NCBI GenBank assembly: GCA_946887105.1
Contig: CAMPKJ010000311.1
Coordinates: 1-5,401 of the forward strand
Length of the DNA stretch: 5,401 nt
DNA from: an uncultured Acidobacteriota bacterium
GTDB lineage: Bacteria > Acidobacteriota > Thermoanaerobaculia > Gp7-AA8
Direction: 5' to 3'
The notes under the pieces were generated by a model. That model worked only from the letters and a program-made list of their open reading frames with translations, searched no databases and had not been told where the DNA came from. Each line of letters opens with the position of its first letter. Positions within the stretch are counted from its first letter, which is position 1. This document shows positions 1 through 5,401 of this stretch, one piece after another. Position numbers and translations under genes: made by a program.

Positions 1-100
1 CGAGTTCAACGCATCGTCGCCCGAGGACGAGGTACCGTTCCACATTCCGCGGGATGACATTCGGAATTCCCCTCGGCGCACGCGCCGTTTCTCCGGCGAC
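1..100 (+). other. Unassigned left edge; open frame continuing from upstream
   Basis: The frame of the downstream FKBP gene is open from base 2 to base 100 with no stop, and its codons are GC-rich at third positions up to about base 60, as expected of coding DNA here. It reads EFNASSPEDEVPFHIPRDDI and then a basic stretch. The acidic run ending in VPF resembles the C-terminal tip of single-stranded DNA-binding proteins, but no stop follows the Phe, so that reading is weak. The competing reading is a divergent gene starting at an ATG at 60-58 on the minus strand, with a GAGGGG-like ribosome site about 8 bases before it and an equally GC-rich third position. The sequence does not decide between them. 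No convincing promoter is visible. Confidence 0.2.
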
Positions 101-880
101 ATGCGCAAGCTCATCGCTGCCCTCGCTCTTGCCGCGCTGCCTTCATTTGCCGCCGAAAAACCGGCGCCGCCTGCCGATCTCACCGCGCCTCCTGCCGACG
201 CGGAGCGAAGCGACGACGGGCTGGTTTCGAAGAAGCTCGCGGAAGGAACGGGCACGGAGCACCCGGCCGCACATCACCTCGCGAAGGTGCGTTACACGGT
301 CTGGAAGGCGGACGGCACGCTTGTGCAGCACGTCGCGCCGCCGCAGTCGCTGACCCTCGGCATCCCGCAGATGATTCCCGGCTGGGGCAGAGCCGTGCAG
401 CAGATGGTGGTGGGCGAGCGGCGCCGTGTCTGGATCCCGCAGTCGCTCGGCGGCGGCAAGATCAAAGACGGCCAGTCGCTCGTCATCGATACGGAACTGC
501 TCGAGATCGTCGACCCACCGACCACTCCCGCGGATGTCGCCGCGCCTCCCGCCGACGCGAAGACGACGTCCTCCGGACTCGCGTACAAAGTGCTGCGCGC
601 CGGCACCGGCACCGAACATCCGAAGCGCCGCAGCCAGGTGGTCGTGCACTACAGCGGCTGGACGACGGATGGCAAATTGTTTGACAGCTCCGTGCTTCGC
701 GGCCAGACCGCGCAGTTCGGCCTCGACGGCGTCATCGCCGGCTGGACCGAGGGACTGCAGTTGATGGTCGCCGGCGAGAAGACCCGCTTCTGGATTCCGG
801 GCAAGCTTGCGTACGGCAAGGAGAAAGGCAAGCCGCAAGGGATGCTCGTCTTCGACATCGAACTGATCGAGATCAAGTAG
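101..880 (+). CDS. Exported tandem-FKBP peptidyl-prolyl isomerase, first domain degenerate
   Basis: This 259-residue protein is a predicted periplasmic foldase of the FKBP family, which catalyses cis-trans isomerisation of X-Pro bonds. Residues 1-17 form a Sec signal peptide (MRK, then a hydrophobic core, cleavage probably after SFA). Two repeat units follow, about 24-137 and 143-259, each with a Pro/Ala-rich lead (PADLTAPPADA, PADVAAPPADA) and an FKBP fold. By comparison with FKBP12, the second domain keeps the binding-pocket residues: Y184, F194-D195, V211-I212, W215, Y238 and F251. The first keeps Y65, I92 and W95, but has V75-Q76 for Phe-Asp, G118 for the pocket Tyr and I129 for the last Phe, so it is probably inactive and may bind substrate or support dimerisation. 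The ATG at 101 is chosen because the signal peptide starts there; no Shine-Dalgarno is visible and the frame is open upstream, so an N-terminal extension is not formally excluded. The family call is secure; substrates are unknown. Confidence 0.93.
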   Translation: MRKLIAALALAALPSFAAEKPAPPADLTAPPADAERSDDGLVSKKLAEGTGTEHPAAHHLAKVRYTVWKADGTLVQHVAPPQSLTLGIPQMIPGWGRAVQQMVVGERRRVWIPQSLGGGKIKDGQSLVIDTELLEIVDPPTTPADVAAPPADAKTTSSGLAYKVLRAGTGTEHPKRRSQVVVHYSGWTTDGKLFDSSVLRGQTAQFGLDGVIAGWTEGLQLMVAGEKTRFWIPGKLAYGKEKGKPQGMLVFDIELIEIK

Positions 881-882
881 GT

Positions 883-2685
883 TCACTTCAACCCTCGCGC
901 CTTCTCCGCCAGCTTCACGAACTCCGTCCTCGTTCCGTCGAGATCCACGCCTTGCGAGACGCGGGCGAGTTGGAAGACGTCGTCCCAGGTGGCGTTGCCT
1001 TTGTGGGGCGAGTTGCGCAGGAGCATGCCCATTTCCGCGACGGCCGCGGCGAATTGCAGGTCGGGCGATGCCTCGTATGCGCTCTTCCCGTCGTCGACGA
1101 CCTCGGCGATCAGCGGCGTGCTGGTCTTGCCTGTCGGTTCTTTGTAGCGCAGGCGCAGCGTGGCCAGTCGTGCCGGTGCTGACGTCGCCGGCACCACTTC
1201 GAACAACGCCGTCACGGAATGGCCGGCGCCGAGCTCGCCCGCGTCCTTCGTGTCATCCTCGAAGTCCTTCGCCGCCAGCGCGCGATTCTCGTAGCCGATC
1301 TGGCGGTACGACTGCACGGTTTTCGGATCGAAGTCGAGTTGCACCTTCACGTCTTTCGCGATCGTCACCAGCGTTCCGGTCAGCTCGTGACGGAACACTT
1401 TCTCCGCTTCCGCGATCGAGTCGAGATACGCGTAGTTGCCGTTGCCTTTGTCGGCGAGCATCTCCATCTTGTCGTCGAACCAGATGTCGCCCACGCCGAT
1501 CACGGAGAGGAAGACGTCCGACTCGCGCTTCTGCTCGATGAGCTTCTGCAGGTCGTCCATCGAGGTCACGCCGACGTTGAAGTCGCCGTCGGTGGCCAGG
1601 ATCACGCGGTTGTTCCCATCGGGCAGGAAGTTCTGTTGCGCGACCGCGTACGCCAGGTTGATTCCTTCGCCGCCCGCCGTCGAGCCGCCGGCCTGCAGCT
1701 GATCGATGGCCGCGAGGATGGTGGCCTTGTCGGCGCCGGACGTCGGCGGCAGCACCAGTCCCGCCGCGCCGGCGTAGACCACGATGGCCACGCGATCTTC
1801 CGCGCGCAGTTCCTTCGTCAGCACGCGAAACGCCTGCTGGATCAACGGCAGGCGGTTGCCCGGACTCATCGAGCCGGAGACGTCGAGGAGGAACACCAGA
1901 TTGTTCGGCGCCATGCGCCACTGTTCGAGATTGCGTCCCTGAATGCCGACGCGCACGAGGCGGTTCGCCGCGTTCCACGGACAGCCCGCGACTTCGGTGG
2001 TCACCGAGAACGGCACGTCGCCGGACGGCTGCGGATAGGCGTACGTGAAGTAGTTCAGCATCTCCTCGATGCGGATCGTGTCCGGCGGAGGAGCAACGCC
2101 GTCGAGCAGGAAGCGGCGTACGTTTGCATACGAGGCGCGGTCGACGTCGATCGCGAACGTGGCCACCGACTCGTCCCGCGTGGCGACGAAGCCGTGTTCT
2201 CCCGTTGCCGGCACAGCGACTCCGTCGACGATCATCGGAGGCGCCGAAGGTGGCGGCACGGGCGCCGGAGCGCGTCTTCTCTCGTATTCGTGCGTCGCGG
2301 GGAGCCATTGCAGATCGCCTGGCGCCGACGCGGTGACGGTGATGCTTTCGGTGACGGAGTGGATGCGCATCTCGCTCGCGAGCGCGACGCCTTCCTTCGC
2401 CGTCACGTGAACCGTGTAGCTCTGCGGTGAGAATCCCTCCAGCGCAGTCGTGACGACGTAACGGCCGTGCGTCAATCCGAGGAACGTGTAGCGGCCGTTC
2501 GCATCAGTGACCTCGGTGCGCGCCGGATAGTCCTTCGATTGCACGGTCACGGTGACGCCGGGCAGCGGCGCGCCATCGTTCGTGACCAGTCCGATGATCG
2601 AGCCGACCGGACCGGGCATGATCACATGCTGGGAAGAGCGGCAGGAGAGAGCGAAGAAAACGAAGAGGAGCAATGCGCGTTTCAT
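883..2685 (-). CDS. Predicted lipoprotein: CarboxypepD_reg domain plus YfbK-type von Willebrand A domain
   Basis: This 600-residue protein is probably anchored in the envelope by a lipid. MKRALLLFVFFALSC is a short signal peptide with an acceptable though not ideal lipobox (ALS-C15). Residues about 28-118 form a carboxypeptidase-regulatory-like Ig-type domain (PLPGVTVTV, DANGRYTFLGL), ending in ESITVTAS. A Pro-rich linker (138-150) leads to the YfbK-type N-terminal region (about 173-255, including FAIDVDRASYANVRRFL). The vWA domain (about 260-440) has a complete metal-ion-dependent adhesion site: D268-x-S270-x-S272, T336 and D366 in ATDGD. The rest (about 441-600) matches the DUF3520-like tail of YfbK relatives. 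Such proteins are thought to bind protein partners through the metal site; the ligand here is unknown. The start at 2685 has an AGGAGG six bases upstream. An in-frame ATG at 2739 would add 18 residues that spoil the signal peptide. The stop lies two bases from that of the convergent FKBP gene. Confidence 0.93.
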   Translation of the reverse strand: MKRALLLFVFFALSCRSSQHVIMPGPVGSIIGLVTNDGAPLPGVTVTVQSKDYPARTEVTDANGRYTFLGLTHGRYVVTTALEGFSPQSYTVHVTAKEGVALASEMRIHSVTESITVTASAPGDLQWLPATHEYERRRAPAPVPPPSAPPMIVDGVAVPATGEHGFVATRDESVATFAIDVDRASYANVRRFLLDGVAPPPDTIRIEEMLNYFTYAYPQPSGDVPFSVTTEVAGCPWNAANRLVRVGIQGRNLEQWRMAPNNLVFLLDVSGSMSPGNRLPLIQQAFRVLTKELRAEDRVAIVVYAGAAGLVLPPTSGADKATILAAIDQLQAGGSTAGGEGINLAYAVAQQNFLPDGNNRVILATDGDFNVGVTSMDDLQKLIEQKRESDVFLSVIGVGDIWFDDKMEMLADKGNGNYAYLDSIAEAEKVFRHELTGTLVTIAKDVKVQLDFDPKTVQSYRQIGYENRALAAKDFEDDTKDAGELGAGHSVTALFEVVPATSAPARLATLRLRYKEPTGKTSTPLIAEVVDDGKSAYEASPDLQFAAAVAEMGMLLRNSPHKGNATWDDVFQLARVSQGVDLDGTRTEFVKLAEKARGLK

Positions 2686-2691
2686 CGGGGG

Positions 2692-2697
2692 CCTCCT
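2692..2697 (-). promoter_or_regulatory. Shine-Dalgarno of the vWA lipoprotein gene
   Basis: The minus strand reads AGGAGG here, a perfect anti-SD match, with six bases between it and the ATG at 2685-2683. It decides the start codon in favour of 2685 over the in-frame ATGs at 2739 and 2718. It is the only strong ribosome binding site seen in the window. Confidence 0.88.
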
Positions 2698-2839
2698 TTG
2701 CGCCGCTCGCCACTGCATCGCCGCTGCCGCGCATGCCAATGCGGTAACTCCCGCGAAACGAGCGTTCTACGCAAGTTCACGAAGGCGAAACATCGAGCAA
2801 ATTGGAGGAATCGCGACGGATTCGTGGATTGAGAGGCGG
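2698..2839. other. Upstream region of the vWA lipoprotein gene
   Basis: Together with the repeat element next to it, this forms the 244-base gap between the vWA and metallopeptidase genes. It is less GC-rich than the coding DNA around 2760-2830, as expected of a promoter region. On the minus strand TTGCTC and TTTCGC are weak -35 candidates and TAGAAC a weak -10 candidate, but no pair has both good matches and 16-18 base spacing. A promoter for the lipoprotein gene is likely here by position, but I cannot place it. No small gene with a ribosome site is seen. Confidence 0.35.
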
Positions 2840-2929
2840 TTCCTCGGAGTTCCTCGGAGTGCCTCGGAGTTCCTCGGGTAACGTCATCGCGCTGTTGCCC
2901 TCCGAGGAACTCCGAGGAACTCCGAAGCC
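2840..2929. repeat. Foldback element of decamer tandem repeats
   Basis: Four direct copies of the decamer TTCCTCGGAG lie at 2840-2849, 2850-2859, 2860-2869 (one change) and 2870-2879 (last two bases differ). After a spacer, the inverse decamer CTCCGAGGAA occurs at 2900-2909 and 2910-2919, with a decayed third copy at 2920-2929. The best pairing is 2844-2869 with 2900-2925: 26 positions, one mismatch, 30-base loop. Because the units repeat, pairing can slip by ten bases; a second register pairs about 2854-2877 with 2902-2925. The element begins a few bases after the metallopeptidase stop codon (2932-2930). No T-run follows the stem on either strand, so it is not a canonical intrinsic terminator, although a stem this long could slow polymerase or protect a 3' end. 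Confidence 0.85.
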
Positions 2930-3286
2930 TCAGTACGGCATCTCGTGATCGTGCAGGCCGAAGTAATGTCCGAGCTCGTGGATCACGGTGTCGCGGATCT
3001 GGCGCATGGCGTGATCGCGCGTGCGCGCGATGCGCATGATCGGGCCGCGGAAGATGGAGATCTGATCGGGGAGGTGCGGAAGCATGTCGTGCGTGCGCCG
3101 CGTCAGCGCCACGCCGCGATAGAGGCCGAGCAGCTCGCCGCCTTCTTCGATCAGTTCGAGATCCTCGCCGGATGGCTCCTGCTCGACCACCACCGCAACG
3201 TTTTGCAGCAGCTCGGCGAATTGCGGGGGAAGCGAGTCGAGCGCCTCTTCGACGAGGCGCTCGAACTCACGCGGCGGAATCAGCAT
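2930..3286 (-). CDS. Zincin-like metallopeptidase family protein (PF06262/DUF1025 type)
   Basis: This 118-residue protein matches the small bacterial zincin-like family along its whole length. The N-terminus has the typical FERLVEEALDSLP followed by a VAVVVEQEP segment; the middle has GLYRGVALTRR and LPDQISIFRGPI; the C-terminus carries HELGH at 103-107 within HELGHYFGLHDHEM. H103 and H107 would bind zinc with E104 as the general base, and D113 (or H112) is the likely third ligand in an HExxHxxGxxD arrangement. No signal peptide or membrane segment is seen, so it should be cytoplasmic. Family members are annotated as putative peptidases; substrates are not established. The start agrees with the family N-terminus, yet no Shine-Dalgarno precedes it: the upstream bases form one arm of an inverted repeat. 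It lies 80 bases downstream of the barrel-protein stop on the same strand and is followed at once by another foldback repeat. Confidence 0.92.
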   Translation of the reverse strand: MLIPPREFERLVEEALDSLPPQFAELLQNVAVVVEQEPSGEDLELIEEGGELLGLYRGVALTRRTHDMLPHLPDQISIFRGPIMRIARTRDHAMRQIRDTVIHELGHYFGLHDHEMPY

Positions 3287-3289
3287 GGT

Positions 3290-3365
3290 TGAAGTGTGAA
3301 GGGTGAAGGGTGAATTGTGAAAGGCGGGATTTCACCCTTCACTCTTCACACTTCACGCTTCTTTC
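3290..3365. repeat. Foldback element of heptamer tandem repeats upstream of the metallopeptidase
   Basis: Left-arm heptamers are GTGTGAA, GGGTGAA, GGGTGAA and TTGTGAA (3294-3321). Right-arm heptamers are TTCACCC, TTCACTC, TTCACAC and TTCACGC (3331-3358), then a degenerate TTCTTTC to 3365. Positions 3290-3314 pair with 3331-3355: 25 positions, 24 perfect and one G:T, around a 16-base loop. In the right arm the variable sixth base takes all four values. The element fills the 80-base gap between the barrel-protein stop (3369-3367) and the metallopeptidase ATG (3286-3284), ending three bases before that ATG. No T-run follows it in the direction of transcription, so it does not look like a standard terminator. 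In a read-through transcript it would fold right at the start codon. Confidence 0.87.
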
Positions 3366-3366
3366 A

Positions 3367-5401
3367 CTACCAGCCCGGCAGGATGTTGAATCCGTACACC
3401 ACTTCTTCATCCGGCCGCTGGAACGGCTTGGCGGCGTAGACCTCGATGGGAATGTACGCGAGCAGGATGCGCAGGCCGATGCCGGCGCTGAACACCGGAA
3501 CGCGCTCGTCGGTCCTGGTCTCGAACGTCCAGTTCACGTCGCCGGTTTCGTTGTACGCGGCTCCGCCGTCCGCGAATGCGAAGATCTCGGTGGGCAGGTA
3601 CGGCGCGTCGATCAGTCCGAACTCGCGCGTCCCGAGCAGCGGCGCGCGCACCTCGACGCTGGTCGCGACGATCTTGGTGCCGAGCAGGCGATCGAAGACC
3701 GGGCAGGCACCGCTGGCCGTGCCGCACTCCACCGGATCGATCGAGTACGGATCGTAGCCGCGCAGGAGCGATCCGCGGCCGAGGTACAGCGGCGTCAGGC
3801 GCACGTCATCGCCCCCTTCGCCGTAACGGCCGTAGTGCAGGCCGCGCACCGCCACCGTCACCGGCCGCGCGAAGAAGTACTTGCGCCAGTCCGCGAGGGC
3901 GGTGTGGAAATTCAGATCGCCGTTCAGCGTCTCGAGCTCGTAGCGATAGCGCGTGCCGTTGATCGGAGACATGAAGCCGTACACCGCGCTGTCGCCGACG
4001 AACGCAGCGGACGCTTTGCTGAAGTTCAGCACGAACGAGCCCGGAAGCGTCTCGCGCGTACGTTCGAGGATGGTGTTGCCGAGGATGAAGAACGTCTCCA
4101 CCTCTTCCTTGAACGAGTAGCGCTGCGCGCCGACCGCGCCTTCGATGCGGCGCGTGCTGCTGAACGGATACTGCGCGATCAGGCTGCCGTCGGTGATCAG
4201 CTGGATCTGCCGGAACTGGCGGTAGACGTCGACGAGCTGGCCTTCGAACTCGCCCACGCCGTACTGCACGAAGCCGGAGACCTGCGGAACGTGCAGGACG
4301 TCGGCGCCCCAGTTCAGGCGGCTGGTCTGATTGAGGTAGAAGAGCTCACCGCCCAGTTGTTCGGCCAGTGACGACGTGCCGCTGCCGCCGCCGCCCTGGA
4401 ACGTGAAGCCGACATTGTGGCGTCCGAGGACGTCGCTGAAGAACGCGGTCACGCTGCCGCCCGCGCCGAATCCGAACTCGCCCACGCCGACGCCGAGCGT
4501 CGGAGGTCCGAGGTAGGCGAGGTGCAGGTCCGACGAATACGGCCGCTCCGTGAACTGCGTCGATGCCGGCGGCAGTCCCTCCTCGGGACGCATCAGGTAG
4601 CCGGTGATCTCCGATCCGGTGCTGCGCAACGGCGGCAGCAGCGCGGCGCGCGGCGCCGTGTTCTCCGCCATGGCGGGCGGCGCGCTGACCGGTTGCGAGG
4701 CCGCTGTCGGCGGAAGCGTGTAGATGTTGTAGCTGTCGTCCTCGAAGACCGAGAACGCGATCTCGCCCGTACGCGACGCGACCGACAGCGCCGGAGCCAT
4801 GTCGGTGATGCCGGCGATGCCGGTGTGCAGCGCCGTCAGACGGGAGATCGCGCCTTCCGGAACGCTGATCTGGTAGAGGTCGGGAATGCCTTCCGGATTG
4901 GCCACGAAGTAGATCGAGCGGCCGTCCGCCGACCACTGCGGATTGATGTGCTTCGCGCCGCGGAACGCCTGCAGCTCGCGGATCTGTCCGGTGCCGACGT
5001 CGATCGTGGCCAGGCGCATGTTCGTGAAGCGCAGTTGTTCGAGAATCGTGTCCGTGCCGCGATCGCTGATGAAAGCGATGGTGCGGCCGTCGGGCGACCA
5101 GGCCGGATGGAGATCGGCGTACTTGTCGGCGGTCAGGCGGCGCACCGACTTGGAGGGCACGTCGTAGAGGAAGAGATCACTGACGCCGGTGGTCTGGCCC
5201 GCGATGGCGATCGTGTTTCCATCCGGAGACCAGGCCACGTTGATGATCGCCTCGAGGCCGGGCACCTTCACGTGCTCGAGCCGCCGCGTCTCAACGTCCA
5301 CAAATGATAAAAAGTTGTCCCCTTTCGAGAACGTAATGAAGGCCATGCGGCGGCTGTCCGGCGACCACGCGCCCGCGGACTCGATGAAGCGCAACGACTC
5401 G
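3367..5401 (-). CDS. PD40/TolB-like beta-propeller fused to an Omp85/BamA-like outer-membrane barrel (5' end outside window)
   Basis: The 677 visible codons are numbered from the first complete one (5400-5398). Residues 1-227 form a TolB-like propeller with WSPDG-type blades at W12, W57, W101 and W156, plus a weaker one near 203-218 (SRTGEIAFSV). A Pro/Ala-rich linker (about 228-292) follows. About 293-677 is an outer-membrane beta-barrel of the bacterial surface antigen (Omp85) type: alternating amphipathic strands, the diagnostic loop-6 RGY motif at 547-549 (LLRGYDP), and a final strand ending GFNILPGW with a terminal aromatic, as in substrates of the BAM machine. The only two cysteines seen, C559 and C566, lie just after RGY. 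The frame is open to the edge, so the TTG at 5394 is not taken as the start. No POTRA domains are visible; related PD40-barrel proteins can, as I recall, carry a further N-terminal domain, possibly peptidase-like. The role is unknown: Omp85 proteins insert or translocate proteins or lipids, and the propeller may bind a partner on the periplasmic side. Confidence 0.88.
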   Translation of the reverse strand, partial: ESLRFIESAGAWSPDSRRMAFITFSKGDNFLSFVDVETRRLEHVKVPGLEAIINVAWSPDGNTIAIAGQTTGVSDLFLYDVPSKSVRRLTADKYADLHPAWSPDGRTIAFISDRGTDTILEQLRFTNMRLATIDVGTGQIRELQAFRGAKHINPQWSADGRSIYFVANPEGIPDLYQISVPEGAISRLTALHTGIAGITDMAPALSVASRTGEIAFSVFEDDSYNIYTLPPTAASQPVSAPPAMAENTAPRAALLPPLRSTGSEITGYLMRPEEGLPPASTQFTERPYSSDLHLAYLGPPTLGVGVGEFGFGAGGSVTAFFSDVLGRHNVGFTFQGGGGSGTSSLAEQLGGELFYLNQTSRLNWGADVLHVPQVSGFVQYGVGEFEGQLVDVYRQFRQIQLITDGSLIAQYPFSSTRRIEGAVGAQRYSFKEEVETFFILGNTILERTRETLPGSFVLNFSKASAAFVGDSAVYGFMSPINGTRYRYELETLNGDLNFHTALADWRKYFFARPVTVAVRGLHYGRYGEGGDDVRLTPLYLGRGSLLRGYDPYSIDPVECGTASGACPVFDRLLGTKIVATSVEVRAPLLGTREFGLIDAPYLPTEIFAFADGGAAYNETGDVNWTFETRTDERVPVFSAGIGLRILLAYIPIEVYAAKPFQRPDEEVVYGFNILPGW

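Noticed and set aside
143..886. 247-codon minus-strand frame opposite the FKBP gene
   Set aside because: It is antisense to a clear tandem FKBP and overlaps the stop of the vWA gene; the His/Arg-rich sequence has no domain.
1253..2308. 351-codon minus-strand frame inside the vWA gene
   Set aside because: It is in another frame of the same strand, very Arg-rich and without any motif, whereas the 600-residue frame matches known domains throughout.
1219..2430. 403-codon plus-strand open frame opposite the vWA gene
   Set aside because: It is a shadow of a GC-rich gene: Arg/His/Val-rich with no recognisable domain, wholly antisense to a protein with a complete MIDAS and a strong ribosome site.
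2686..2739. Upstream ATGs at 2739 and 2718 as starts of the vWA lipoprotein
   Set aside because: They would place MACAAAAMQWRAAQRRPP before the signal peptide, and the AGGAGG is correctly spaced only for 2685.
2840..2929. CRISPR array or intrinsic terminator at the decamer repeats
   Set aside because: The units are contiguous 10-mers without spacers, so not CRISPR; no T-run follows the stem on either strand, so not a canonical terminator.
2840..3365. Terminal inverted repeats of an insertion sequence around the metallopeptidase gene
   Set aside because: The two elements have unrelated sequences and each folds on itself rather than pairing with the other; there is no transposase or target duplication.
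3310..4371. 353-codon plus-strand open frame opposite the barrel gene
   Set aside because: It starts inside the heptamer repeat and is Arg/Ala/Glu-rich low-complexity sequence antisense to the Omp85-type domain; no family resemblance.
4417..5307. 296-codon plus-strand open frame opposite the propeller
   Set aside because: It is a mirror of the repeated WSPDG-type coding sequence in GC-rich DNA, with no motif of its own.
5392..5394. TTG as the start of the propeller-barrel protein
   Set aside because: The frame continues to the window edge and the first blade (WSPDS) begins only ten codons later with no signal peptide, which an outer-membrane protein needs.

Overview
The window is GC-rich bacterial DNA encoding almost only envelope or exported proteins. 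It probably comes from an uncultured member of the Acidobacteriota or a neighbouring Gram-negative phylum. Two things suggest this: a carboxypeptidase-regulatory-like domain with an 'ESITVTASAP' tail, a style typical of acidobacterial Oar-like TonB-dependent proteins, and a PD40 propeller joined to an Omp85-type barrel. The phylum is inferred from protein style only, since no marker gene is present.

Layout. Bases 1-100 hold an open frame that runs in from outside the window and cannot be assigned firmly. Bases 101-880 (+) encode an exported protein with two tandem FKBP domains; the first has lost its active-site residues and the second looks intact. After a 2-base gap, a convergent gene (883-2685, -) encodes a predicted lipoprotein: CarboxypepD_reg domain, proline-rich linker, YfbK-type von Willebrand A region with a complete MIDAS, and a DUF3520-like C-terminus. 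It has a strong Shine-Dalgarno that fixes its start. A 244-base gap follows, containing a hairpin-forming inverted repeat built from decamer tandem repeats. Next is a 118-residue zincin-like metallopeptidase (2930-3286, -). It is preceded by a second inverted repeat, built from heptamer tandem repeats, that takes the place of a normal ribosome binding site. Bases 3367-5401 (-) are the 3' two-thirds or so of a gene encoding a TolB/PD40 beta-propeller fused to an Omp85/BamA-like beta-barrel; its 5' end lies beyond the window.

How the parts relate. The three minus-strand genes could be co-transcribed in the order barrel protein, metallopeptidase, vWA lipoprotein, but the gaps (80 and 244 bases) and the hairpins in them argue for separate control. 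The common theme is envelope biogenesis or maintenance: an exported foldase, a surface or periplasmic adhesion-type lipoprotein, a small protease-like protein and an outer-membrane barrel. No pathway links them visibly. There is no sign of a phage, transposase, CRISPR array, RNA gene or defence island. The least explained structures are the two foldback tandem-repeat elements flanking the metallopeptidase gene.
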